64,000 nucleotides of DNA from positions 1 to 64,000 of the forward strand of contig JAIQGL010000027.1 of NCBI GenBank assembly GCA_020072585.1, written 5' to 3'. Below the pieces are notes generated by a model, which did not search any database, was not told the DNA's origin, and worked only from the letters and a program-made list of their open reading frames with translations. Shown here piece by piece: positions 7,697-16,105 of the stretch. Source of the DNA: Terriglobia bacterium. Lineage in GTDB: Bacteria; Acidobacteriota; Terriglobia; Terriglobales; Acidobacteriaceae. The translations under genes were made by a program, and so were the position numbers. Every line of letters begins with the position of its first letter. Position 1 is the stretch's first letter.

Positions 7697-9661
7697 CTAA
7701 GGTTTGAATCCCACTGAAGTCCACAAAGCCGCCGGCTGATACATTCTTCCTCCGGCAAACACCGCACTCACCTTGCGAATGTCGCTGATATTCTCCAGCG
7801 GATTGCCGTCCACAAGAATCACATCAGCGCGCTTTCCGGCTTCAATCGTCCCGGAATCTTTCTCCATTCCCATGGCCCGCGCCGGCACAAGCGTAGCGGC
7901 CTGAATGGCTTCCATCGGCGTGAAGCCCGCTTGCACGTAGAGCTCTATTTCGCGATCCACGCTGAACCCTGGCACTGACTGGTCAGTGCCAACAACAATC
8001 GGCACCCCTGCCTCATGCAGAATGCGTACCGTGGTCAGCAGCGATCTGAAGCGTGCGGCAGACTGCTGGCTCTGTTGCGGCGGCACGCCCATCGTCTCAA
8101 GCCCTTCTCTCAGCTCCGGTGTCACTTTCAATATGCCTGGCTCGAACGCTGAGATCGGCTTGTCAGTAGAGTGAGTGATGATCTCCAGCAGCGCCAGAGT
8201 GGGGTCCACCACCGTATGGTGCTCCAGCAGCAGCTTGATGACTTTTTTCACCTGCGGTGAATCCGCATCGATCGTGCCGGTCTTTGGATCAGTCATCACC
8301 GCCACCAGATACATGGCATGGTTGATCTGGTCCATGCCGTCTTCAATTCCCGCAATCGCGTTCATGCCCTGCGGAATGTGGCCGGTTACGGTCATACCCA
8401 GACGATGCGCTTCAGCAGTTACAACCTTCAGAATGTCAGGCTTCACTGAGCTATAGACCTTGATTTGCTGAAAGCCTTCGGCCTTATATTTTTGCACCTG
8501 TTCGCGTGCCTGATCCGGCGTATCAACGCGAATCACGCCGAGAGAAAACGGACTGGTGCCATCCACCACTCCAGCCATCACCAGTCGTGGCCCAATACCA
8601 CGGCCTCCGGCAATGGCATCGCGCGCGGCAACAATAAACTCGCGTTCGTTCCCCACATCGCGCGCCGTAGTGACGCCCGTAGCCAGATAAATCGGGCCCC
8701 ATTCCACCTGCTCAAAGTGTGCGTGCATCTCCCACAATCCCGGCAGCACGCTCTTGCCGTGAGCATCCACAAACTCCGCGCCCTTCGGCACTGGTATGCT
8801 GGCAGCAGGTCCTGCGGCGACGATCTTCCCTCCGCGCAGGATAACTACGGAATTCTCAACCGCAGGTTTGCCCGTGCCGTCGATTAGTCTGCCGCCCATA
8901 ATCGCGGTCACCGCGGGCTCGTCAGCGCTGAAGCTCGAAGCTACCCTGGCGAGATTGGCCATGCCGTCGCGCGCAGCGCCGGTCACAAAGGCGGCCAGTC
9001 CGCTTTCATAGCCATCTGCCACCGCCTCAAAATGGTCCATCTCTGCATCAATGCTGACCAGCGCAATCAGATGATCTTGCGCGTCCAGCCAGATTGACTC
9101 CATGCCCCAGATCAGCCCTCTCACAAAAAGCTTGCGCAACTCCACCTTACGGCCATCGATGGTAAACGTCTCCGTGCCCAGGTCCTGGATCTGGACCTCG
9201 CCGCGCGGAAGCGTCTTCAGCGTTTTTGGGCTGCCGTGCGACCGCCAATAACGCACCAGCATCATCTGCACGGAAACCGGCGCGTAACCTTGTATATCGA
9301 AGAAGTTTTCTCCCGGTGGAATGGTCACCTGTCCGGCGCTGCGGCCATGCACCGAGTTCTCTATGGAGGAAAAGCGCGAGATCCTTCCCTTGATTTGGAA
9401 GTCGCGCGGCGTCAGGTCTTTCTCCATGGTGAGCGTGGTGGTCAGCGGTACCTCGCTGCCGCGATCAGTAAACTTGAAATCGGACTTCAGTACCACTTCA
9501 TCTTGTGAGCGTATCAATGTGTACGTCTCACGGCCGATGAGCTGTTCGAACTTGTGCAGATGAAAAACGCCCTGCTCCGGCGCGGACGAATTCGTTTGCG
9601 CCCAGCCGCATACAGCCAACAGCATCGCCACAACAACACAAGCACGCCTGATTGCTTTCAC
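7697..9661 (-). CDS. Secreted amidohydrolase (M38-type metal-dependent hydrolase)
   Basis: The GTG at 9661 is chosen because it follows AGGAG by about 8 bases and begins the signal peptide VKAIRRACVVVAMLLAVCGWAQ; an upstream TTG at 9689-9691 would precede the ribosome site. Residues 30-240 form an N-terminal region of unknown fold. The amidohydrolase barrel follows: MHAHFE (His at about 313 and 315), GHIP, NHAMYL and GTDQSVPG, then the typical end GTIEAGKRADVILVDGNPL. It probably cleaves dipeptides or cyclic amides outside the cytoplasm, like imidazolonepropionase/prolidase-type members. Last gene of the permease-add-racemase operon (26-base gap). Confidence 0.9.
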   Translation of the reverse strand: MKAIRRACVVVAMLLAVCGWAQTNSSAPEQGVFHLHKFEQLIGRETYTLIRSQDEVVLKSDFKFTDRGSEVPLTTTLTMEKDLTPRDFQIKGRISRFSSIENSVHGRSAGQVTIPPGENFFDIQGYAPVSVQMMLVRYWRSHGSPKTLKTLPRGEVQIQDLGTETFTIDGRKVELRKLFVRGLIWGMESIWLDAQDHLIALVSIDAEMDHFEAVADGYESGLAAFVTGAARDGMANLARVASSFSADEPAVTAIMGGRLIDGTGKPAVENSVVILRGGKIVAAGPAASIPVPKGAEFVDAHGKSVLPGLWEMHAHFEQVEWGPIYLATGVTTARDVGNEREFIVAARDAIAGGRGIGPRLVMAGVVDGTSPFSLGVIRVDTPDQAREQVQKYKAEGFQQIKVYSSVKPDILKVVTAEAHRLGMTVTGHIPQGMNAIAGIEDGMDQINHAMYLVAVMTDPKTGTIDADSPQVKKVIKLLLEHHTVVDPTLALLEIITHSTDKPISAFEPGILKVTPELREGLETMGVPPQQSQQSAARFRSLLTTVRILHEAGVPIVVGTDQSVPGFSVDREIELYVQAGFTPMEAIQAATLVPARAMGMEKDSGTIEAGKRADVILVDGNPLENISDIRKVSAVFAGGRMYQPAALWTSVGFKP

Positions 9662-9687
9662 AAAACCAGCTCCTTGGAATGGGTTAT

Positions 9688-10383
9688 TCAACTCTCCAGC
9701 GCATACCGCAATGCGGCACGGGCCAGCGTTCGGGTGGAATCTATTGTCGGCAGAGGTGATTCATGGTCGCTGATGAGCAACGGTATCTCCGTACAACCGA
9801 GCACCACTGCGTCGCAGCCCTGAGTCTTGAACTGCTCGATCACCTGCTGGAGATAAGCCAGCGCTTCAGCGGTCTGCCGGCCGCGCACAAGCTCGTCAAA
9901 AATAATTGTGTTGATTCTCTCCTGCTGCGCCTCTGTCGGACGCAGGTAACCAATGCCGAGTTGCTCTAATTTTTCCGGGTACACCGGGCCGCGCACCAGA
10001 AACTTCGTCCCGGTCAGACCCAGCTTCTTGAAGCTGCGACGCCCGGCTTCTTTGCCCACTTCCTCCGCAATGTGCAGCCAGGGCAGCGGTGATTTGGTAA
10101 TAACGAACGGCATGGCTTCATGGATCGTGTTGTCCGGACAGATCAGAAAGTCTGCTCCCGCCCGCTTCAGGGCATGCGCGGAACGCAACATGAGTTCACC
10201 AATCGGCCCCCATCCGGCGCCTGCATCAATGGGTTTCATGTACTCCGACAGGGCGATCGTATGCATGGTGACTTCAGGATGCGCGTGTTTACCCATGAGC
10301 GGTTCGGCTTCCAGACAGATAGTGCGATAGCAAAGTGCCGCACCTTCTGCGCTGCATCCGACAATGCCGATGTGCCTGGTCAT
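9688..10383 (-). CDS. Aspartate/glutamate racemase-family protein
   Basis: The 231-residue protein opens IGIVGCSAEGAALCY and keeps the second catalytic motif GCTEIPLL with Cys197. In place of the usual C-x-N-T of the first catalytic site it has CPDNT (Cys82, Asn85), so the cysteine sits one residue further from the Asn-Thr pair. Family members interconvert L and D forms of Asp, Glu or other amino acids using two cysteines; with the shifted first cysteine the substrate or even activity is open. It overlaps add by 4 bases and lies in one operon with an amino-acid-type permease. Confidence 0.85.
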   Translation of the reverse strand: MTRHIGIVGCSAEGAALCYRTICLEAEPLMGKHAHPEVTMHTIALSEYMKPIDAGAGWGPIGELMLRSAHALKRAGADFLICPDNTIHEAMPFVITKSPLPWLHIAEEVGKEAGRRSFKKLGLTGTKFLVRGPVYPEKLEQLGIGYLRPTEAQQERINTIIFDELVRGRQTAEALAYLQQVIEQFKTQGCDAVVLGCTEIPLLISDHESPLPTIDSTRTLARAALRYALES

Positions 10384-11423
10384 ACAAGAAAATCTATCTG
10401 CGAGAGAAACTTCAGTTTCTTTTCCACCGGCAGGAATGAAGCTTCAATGGAGTTGCGCGCCAGCTCGCGCAGTTGCTCGTCTGAAAATTCAAACTCCTGC
10501 CGCGCGATCTCATACTCCTTGTTCAGCGAGGTCTGAAACATCGCCGGATCATCGGTGCTGAGTGTGACCATCAGCCCGTTATCAAAGAATTTACGCACTG
10601 GGTGTTCCTGTAACTCCGCGCAGGCACCCGTCCGCAGATTGCTGGTAATGCAGATCTCCACCGGGACCTGTTTCTGCGCCATTACTTCCAGCAGCTCAGA
10701 ATCGCTGGCCGCCGCCAGTCCGTGCCCAATCCGCTCCGCTCCAATGTTCAGTGCACCCCAGACCGATTCCGGCCCCGTGGTCTCGCCGGCGTGCGCGGTA
10801 AGACGCAGTCCGTTGTCGGCGGCCTTCTTGAACAGATCGCGGAACCACTCAGCCGGACCGCGCGCCTCGTCACCACCGATGCCCACGCCCACTACGTTGC
10901 GATCACGCAGGCGTGCTGCCAGATCAAAAACTTCTGCGGCCGCTTCCGGACCAAAGTGCCGCACAGCATCAAAGATCCATAGCAGTGACACGCCAAAATC
11001 CCGCTGGCCGCGCTCACGCCCGCGCTCCAGGCCTTCAAAGATCGGCTCCACCGGCTGCCCTCGCCAGCGAATGACGCCGACGCTCACATAAACCTCAGCG
11101 TGTACCACATTCTGCTGGCGCAGCTTCTGCATCAGCCGGTAAGTCACCAGTTCATAGTCTTCCGGCGAACGCAATCGCTCCGTCACTGACTTAAACGCCA
11201 GCATGAAACCGTTGAAATCGTTGTAAGAATATAGACGGCGCACATCTTCATCGGTTAGTACGTCGCCGCTGCCGGTCACGTCATAACGGTTGTTTTCCGT
11301 GGGCAGGGGCGTGTTGTAGCGGCGGCTCAACTCCACCAGCGTGGCCGGGTCAACGCTGCCCTCCAGGTGGAGATGAAGTTCCGCTTTGGGTAGCGACTGG
11401 ATGAACGATTTAGAAGCCATCAA
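10380..11423 (-). CDS. add: Adenosine deaminase
   Basis: Hydrolytic deamination of adenosine to inosine in purine salvage. Zinc-binding HLHLEG (residues 17-22), LTAHAGET, IGHG and STDDPAMF are all present, with the catalytic glutamate and aspartates of the ADD family; 347 residues is the usual length. The start MMASKSFIQSLPKAELHLH overlaps the end of the permease gene by 4 bases, and the gene overlaps the racemase gene by 4 bases, which indicates translational coupling. Adenine deaminase of the same family is the main alternative; the sequence does not separate them firmly. Confidence 0.93.
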   Translation of the reverse strand: MMASKSFIQSLPKAELHLHLEGSVDPATLVELSRRYNTPLPTENNRYDVTGSGDVLTDEDVRRLYSYNDFNGFMLAFKSVTERLRSPEDYELVTYRLMQKLRQQNVVHAEVYVSVGVIRWRGQPVEPIFEGLERGRERGQRDFGVSLLWIFDAVRHFGPEAAAEVFDLAARLRDRNVVGVGIGGDEARGPAEWFRDLFKKAADNGLRLTAHAGETTGPESVWGALNIGAERIGHGLAAASDSELLEVMAQKQVPVEICITSNLRTGACAELQEHPVRKFFDNGLMVTLSTDDPAMFQTSLNKEYEIARQEFEFSDEQLRELARNSIEASFLPVEKKLKFLSQIDFLV

Positions 11424-12964
11424 CCTTTGCCGGCAGAAACTGGAGTGGTGGCAAACTCACTGTGGCGGCGGCTGTAAAGCCAATAAATGACCATACCGAT
11501 TGCGAGCCATCCAAAGAAGCGCAGCCAGGTAATCACCAGCAGGCCTGCCATCAAAGAGACACACAGCACCACAGAGATAATAGGAAACACCGGCACCCAG
11601 GGCACCTTGAAGCCTCGCTGCCGGCCTGGTTGCGCTTTGCGCAGGAAGAGCACACCCAGAGAAACCAGCACAAAGGCAAAGAGCGTACCGATATTCGAGA
11701 GATCAGCAGCTTCTCCAATATCAACAAGACCGGCGGGAATCCCAACGGCAGCTCCGGCGATCCATGTCGACCAGTGCGGTGTCTGGAATCTGCATATGTC
11801 TGAGAACAGCTTGGGCAGCAACCCGTCACGCGACATGGCGAACCAGATCCTGGTTTGGCCGTATTGAAATACCAGAAGTGACGAAATCATTCCAGTCAGC
11901 GCGCCAATCACAATCACAGCCTGAAAGAAACGGCTGGTGCCGAGTTGCTGAAGCGCATAGGCCACGGGTGCGGCGGCAGCATCAGCATTACTGGCAAAGA
12001 TGCTGTATTTCTGCATGCCCAGCAGCACCAGCGCAACGCCAATGTAAAGCACGGTACAGATAATCAGCGAGGCGATAATCCCGAACGGAATGTCCTTTTG
12101 TGGGTTCTTGGCCTCTTCAGCCGCGGTTGAAACCGAATCAAAGCCAATATAGGTAAAGAAGATGATAGCTCCGCCGGAAATTACTCCGGCGAAGCCGGAA
12201 GGCGCGAACGGATGCCAGTTCGCCGGATTCACCAGCATTCCTCCAACCACAAGGAAAGTGATGATAGCGCCAATTTTTACCAGCACCATTACATTGTTGG
12301 CTCCGGCTGATTCTCGAATTCCCCACACCAGCAGGACAGTCAAAATAAAGACCACAAGAAATGCCGGGAAGTTAAAGTAGGCCCCTGACCAATGGCCTCC
12401 TGTCCATACAGGCGTCGACCATCGGTCTGGAATAGTAAGGCCAAACGAAGTCAGTTGAGCTTTAAGATATCCTCCAAAGCCGACGGCAACAGCCACGTTG
12501 CTGACCGCATATTCCAGAATCAGGTCCCAGCCAATAATCCATGCGATCAACTCGCCCAGCGTCGCATAAGAGTATGTGTAGGCGCTGCCTGCAATCGGGA
12601 TCATCGATGCAAGCTCGGCATAGCACAATCCTGCAAAACTGCAGGCAATCGCCACAAGAAGAAATGAAAGCGCAATCGCGGGTCCAGCCGGCGGACGGCC
12701 ATGGAGAAGGACGCCGGAAAGATTGCCATGCTGAAACAGATTCTGGAAAACATCCAGCACCTGGGCATGAAGCAGGGAAGGCGTTGAATATTCGCCTGCC
12801 GCTGCCGTGCCTGTAAGCACGAAAATCCCTGAGCCGATAATCGCCCCGATACCAAGAGCGGTCAGCGACCATGGGCCCAGAGATTTCGGCAGACGATGAC
12901 CCGGTCTTTCCGAGTCCGAGATCAGCTTGTCAATGGACTTCTTGGCGAAGAGTTGGCTGGCCAG
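11420..12964 (-). CDS. APC-family amino acid permease (probable CTG start)
   Basis: A 12-helix permease of the amino acid-polyamine-organocation superfamily, cationic amino acid transporter type, with AGSAYTYSYATLGELIAWIIGWDLILEY and FFTYIGFDSVSTAAEEAKNP-like motifs (each split here for length). Homology clearly continues upstream of the first standard start codon (GTG at 12820): LFAKKSIDKLI, then LGPWSLTALGIGAIIGSGIF is the conserved N-terminus and first helix. The frame is closed upstream by a stop and has no ATG, GTG or TTG; a CTG at 12964 follows AAGGAG by 6 bases and gives 514 residues. First gene of the add operon. Confidence 0.88.
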   Translation of the reverse strand: MASQLFAKKSIDKLISDSERPGHRLPKSLGPWSLTALGIGAIIGSGIFVLTGTAAAGEYSTPSLLHAQVLDVFQNLFQHGNLSGVLLHGRPPAGPAIALSFLLVAIACSFAGLCYAELASMIPIAGSAYTYSYATLGELIAWIIGWDLILEYAVSNVAVAVGFGGYLKAQLTSFGLTIPDRWSTPVWTGGHWSGAYFNFPAFLVVFILTVLLVWGIRESAGANNVMVLVKIGAIITFLVVGGMLVNPANWHPFAPSGFAGVISGGAIIFFTYIGFDSVSTAAEEAKNPQKDIPFGIIASLIICTVLYIGVALVLLGMQKYSIFASNADAAAAPVAYALQQLGTSRFFQAVIVIGALTGMISSLLVFQYGQTRIWFAMSRDGLLPKLFSDICRFQTPHWSTWIAGAAVGIPAGLVDIGEAADLSNIGTLFAFVLVSLGVLFLRKAQPGRQRGFKVPWVPVFPIISVVLCVSLMAGLLVITWLRFFGWLAIGMVIYWLYSRRHSEFATTPVSAGKG

Positions 12965-13020
12965 AAAGGTCTCCTTAAACGGCGTGATGTGCCCCAGGAA
13001 TTAAAGGGCCATGCAGCGCA

Positions 13021-13043
13021 GAGGCGCAAATTCAATGCGCCTC
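13021..13043 (-). terminator. Hairpin after the small basic-protein gene
   Basis: A perfect 8-bp inverted repeat (GAGGCGCA/TGCGCCTC, 7-base loop) lies 18 bases downstream of the small gene's stop on the minus strand. No T-run follows, so it may be a transcript-end stabiliser or a factor-dependent terminator rather than an intrinsic one. Confidence 0.45.
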
Positions 13044-13061
13044 TACGCCATCACAAATGAC

Positions 13062-13214
13062 TTAACGCTTGGACGTGCCGCGGATTACCTTCTTCATCTT
13101 GGGCTTCTTGGAGCCGCGCGCGTATTCGCGGGGCTTTTTAGGCGCCTGCTTCTTGCGCGACGTGCGCTTTGATTTCTTGCGTTCTTCCTTGCTCAGTGCT
13201 TTGGTGTTTGCCAT
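13062..13214 (-). CDS. Small, very basic protein (50 aa)
   Basis: Minus-strand reading from the ATG at 13212-13214 gives MANTKALSKEERKKSKRTSR, continuing with KKQAPKKPREYARGSKKP and ending VIRGTSKR. About 40% of residues are Lys or Arg, with no hydrophobic core, so it probably binds nucleic acid or ribosomes, like small ribosome-associated or nucleoid proteins. The gene lies alone between uvrD and the permease operon on the same strand and is followed by a hairpin. I do not recognise a named family. Confidence 0.7.
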   Translation of the reverse strand: MANTKALSKEERKKSKRTSRKKQAPKKPREYARGSKKPKMKKVIRGTSKR

Positions 13215-13276
13215 GTACCTGTCCAATCCCCATCCTAATCAAAGTTAAACTGCATCAAAGATAAACTATCGAATCG

Positions 13277-15895
13277 TTATGCCCGCTCCAGGTGCGCATA
13301 TTTCTCCACCAGCTTTTTCAATCCGAATCGTGGAAATTGTACCGTAATCTTGGCGTTTTCTCCCTCACCTTCGCGCCGATAGACCACTCCCTCGCCATAT
13401 TTGGGGTGTTTCACGCGCTGGCCGGGCCGGAAGGAGCCACCGCCTGCTGACTTCTCCACTGGAATCTGCGGCCGGCTGAATTTCTTACCGCGCGAAGCAA
13501 AAAAGTCGGCAATATTGTCGATTGAATTGTACTTGGGGCCGGAATATCCGCCGTTTTTTGGCTTGGTGCGCGCCGCAACCTGCTGTTGGCTCACGCCAGA
13601 AGGCGCGCTCTGGTCTTCATCTTCATAGCTATAGTGGCGGTCGCTGTAATCGGCATTTTGGTAGGACGCCGCCGCCCGGGTGCGCGATATACCCAGCTCT
13701 TCCAGCAACTGTGGCGGCACCTCTTCCAGAAAACGCGACGGCACGGTGGCATCCGGCATGTCAGTGCCATAGCGCCGGCGATAACGCGCGTTACTCAGCA
13801 CCAGATGGTCCATGGCGCGGGTCATGCCCACATAGCAAAGACGGCGCTCTTCCTCCATCTGGTCAGGTTCATTGAAGGCGCGCGAGTGCGGGAACAGCCC
13901 TTCTTCCATGCCCATCAGAAAGACCAGGCCAAACTCCAGACCCTTGGCAGAGTGCAGCGTCATCAACGTGACGGTGCCGCGCGGATCGTATGTATCCACA
14001 TCACTGACCAGCGCAGCATGATCAAGGAATTCAGCCAGCGTTTCTCCGCGGTCACGCGAATCCATGGCAGCGTTGACCAATTCGCGCAGGTTGTCAATGC
14101 GCGCCAGCGAATCCGGTGTGGCCTCTTTTTCCAGCTCCTTGATATAGCCGGTGCGATCAATGAGAAATTTGAGAATTTCAGGAATGCTGGCCGGACCACC
14201 CGGAGCACGGAAACCTTCAACAGCTTCTGCTCCTTCATCTTGACTGGCGGCAGCTTCACTTTCATCCTCGGCCACCGGAGCTTCTTCCGGCTCAGGTTCG
14301 TCGTTCGCGCCGAAATCAAAGCTGATGTTCTCTCCCAATTGCGCCGGCTCAAAGGAAATGTCCGCGTCCGCTTCTTCCGCTCTCCGTGTCTCCGTGTCTC
14401 CGTGGTAGGTTTGGTTCGTTTCCGACACGCGATCGGCAAACGTCCCCAGCAGCATGGCCCGCGCGTCTTCTATCAGGTCTTTGAAGCTCTTTAGTGCCAC
14501 ACAGGCGCGCGCAGGAAGAAGCCGGCGCTCAATCGCTTCACTGATGGCCGACCACAGCGACATTCCCGTCTCCAGCGAAAGCCTCTCAACGGTCTCCACC
14601 GTGGACTTGCCGATCCCACGCGCCGGCGTATTGATCACGCGCAAAAGCGCGATGGAGTCCTGCGGATTGTTGATCAGCTTCAGATAGCTGATCATGTCCT
14701 TGATTTCCGCGCGCTCGTAGAAAGAAAAACCGCCCACCACCTGGTACGGGAGCTGGTAGCGCCGCATGGCTTCTTCAATCAACCGCGACTGCGAGTTGAG
14801 CCGGTAAAGCACGGCCACGCGAACATCATCCTGGCCATCTTCTTTGAGCTTCTTCAGGTAGCGGGAGATGTAATCAGCGGCAAAGAGCGATTCGTTCTCG
14901 CCATCGGGCGCTTCATAGTAGCCAATCTTGTTGCCGCCCTCGCGCGCCGTCCACAGGGTCTTGCCTTTCCGCTTGAGGTTATTGGAGACCACGGCAGAAG
15001 CAGCCTCAAGAATCGCCTGCGTAGAACGATAATTTTGCTCCAGGCGGATAATGCGGGCCTCGGGAAAGTCTTTTTCAAACTCCAGGATGTTGCGAATATC
15101 AGCGCCACGCCAGGAATAGATGGACTGGTCTTCATCGCCCACCACGCATACATTGTGCCGCGTTCCGGCCAGCAGTTTGATCAGCTCATACTGCGGGCGG
15201 TTGGTGTCTTGATACTCGTCGATCAACAGATATTCGTAACGGCGCTGGTAACGCTCGCGCACTGTAGAAGACGACTTGAGCAGGCGCACCGTCTCCAACA
15301 GGAGATCATCGAAATCAAGCGCGTTGGCCTTGCGCAGCTCTTTGCGGTACTCCTCAAAAATATGCGCGACCTTTTCCGTGATGGGATCCGCCGACTGTAG
15401 ATACATCTCCTGCGGATCAAGCATGTGGTTCTTGGCCCATGAAATCCGGGAGAGTACGGCGCTGGGCTTGAGTTGCTTGTCATCCAGGCCGATCCGGCGC
15501 ATCACGCCCTTGACCACCGCCTGCTGGTCGGACTCGTCATAAATGGCAAAGTCTTTTTTGTAGCCCGCGCCGCCGATCTTTAACTCTTCAATATCGCGGC
15601 GCAGAACGCGCACGCAAAAAGAATGGAACGTAGCAATCAGCGGCTTGCGCAGCGTCCTGCCTCCCAGCAGGCTGCCAACGCGCTCCGCCATCTCCGCAGA
15701 AGCTTTATTAGTGAAGGTCACAGCCAGGATGGCATCCGGCTCAATCCCTTTGTTTTCAATCAAATGCACAATACGATAGGTAATCACACGGGTCTTGCCG
15801 CTGCCCGCGCCAGCCAGGATCAGTACCGGGCCGTCCACGGCTTCCACCGCTTCGCGTTGCTGAGGATTGAGCTTGGCTTTGTCCAGGAAATTCAC
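13277..15895 (-). CDS. UvrD/PcrA-type superfamily 1 DNA helicase
   Basis: An ATP-dependent 3'-5' DNA helicase acting in excision repair, mismatch repair or replication-fork clearing. Motifs in order: Q-motif LNPQQREAV, Walker A GAGSGKT (29-35), TFTNKAS, DEYQDTN (Walker B), GDEDQSIYSWRGA, LEQNYRST, TLHSAKGLEF and YVGMTRA. At 872 residues it is longer than PcrA (about 720-750) because of an acidic, Glu/Ala-rich insertion near residues 490-560. The C-terminus FRPGQRVKHPKYGEGVV, then FPRFGLKKLVEKYAHLE, is the Tudor-like domain that contacts RNA polymerase in UvrD/PcrA. Confidence 0.95.
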   Translation of the reverse strand: MNFLDKAKLNPQQREAVEAVDGPVLILAGAGSGKTRVITYRIVHLIENKGIEPDAILAVTFTNKASAEMAERVGSLLGGRTLRKPLIATFHSFCVRVLRRDIEELKIGGAGYKKDFAIYDESDQQAVVKGVMRRIGLDDKQLKPSAVLSRISWAKNHMLDPQEMYLQSADPITEKVAHIFEEYRKELRKANALDFDDLLLETVRLLKSSSTVRERYQRRYEYLLIDEYQDTNRPQYELIKLLAGTRHNVCVVGDEDQSIYSWRGADIRNILEFEKDFPEARIIRLEQNYRSTQAILEAASAVVSNNLKRKGKTLWTAREGGNKIGYYEAPDGENESLFAADYISRYLKKLKEDGQDDVRVAVLYRLNSQSRLIEEAMRRYQLPYQVVGGFSFYERAEIKDMISYLKLINNPQDSIALLRVINTPARGIGKSTVETVERLSLETGMSLWSAISEAIERRLLPARACVALKSFKDLIEDARAMLLGTFADRVSETNQTYHGDTETRRAEEADADISFEPAQLGENISFDFGANDEPEPEEAPVAEDESEAAASQDEGAEAVEGFRAPGGPASIPEILKFLIDRTGYIKELEKEATPDSLARIDNLRELVNAAMDSRDRGETLAEFLDHAALVSDVDTYDPRGTVTLMTLHSAKGLEFGLVFLMGMEEGLFPHSRAFNEPDQMEEERRLCYVGMTRAMDHLVLSNARYRRRYGTDMPDATVPSRFLEEVPPQLLEELGISRTRAAASYQNADYSDRHYSYEDEDQSAPSGVSQQQVAARTKPKNGGYSGPKYNSIDNIADFFASRGKKFSRPQIPVEKSAGGGSFRPGQRVKHPKYGEGVVYRREGEGENAKITVQFPRFGLKKLVEKYAHLERA

Positions 15896-15944
15896 TGACG
15901 GTTCACTGCTTTACGTATGGAGTTGTTCAGCGCAAAAAATAAAA

Positions 15945-16010
15945 GGATGCTTCTAAAAGGATAAATGAAGACCGGGGTTTCCGCCCCAGCGTTTCCTTTG
16001 AGGAGCATCC
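15945..16010. repeat. Long imperfect palindrome between the helicase and M28 genes
   Basis: GGATGCTTCTAAAAGG at 15945-15960 pairs, with two G-U or mismatch positions, with CCTTTGAGGAGCATCC at 15995-16010. The interior holds a second small hairpin (CGGGG/CCCCA region, 15973-15988). It could form a 66-base cruciform or RNA hairpin. It follows the M28 helicase boundary where both genes run on the minus strand, so it may end or attenuate the transcript. Confidence 0.55.
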
Positions 16011-16105
16011 ATCACTTACATGTATTTGATTTTACAGTAGACGTAACTGGAAGCTGGAAATTCACACCGCGGCCAACTTTGCCAGGTGACCGCGGTGGAT
16101 GAAGC

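Noticed and set aside
13586-14494. 302-codon plus-strand open frame opposite the UvrD-like helicase
   Set aside because: Antisense to conserved helicase motifs; length is explained by the GC-rich codon pattern of the true gene.
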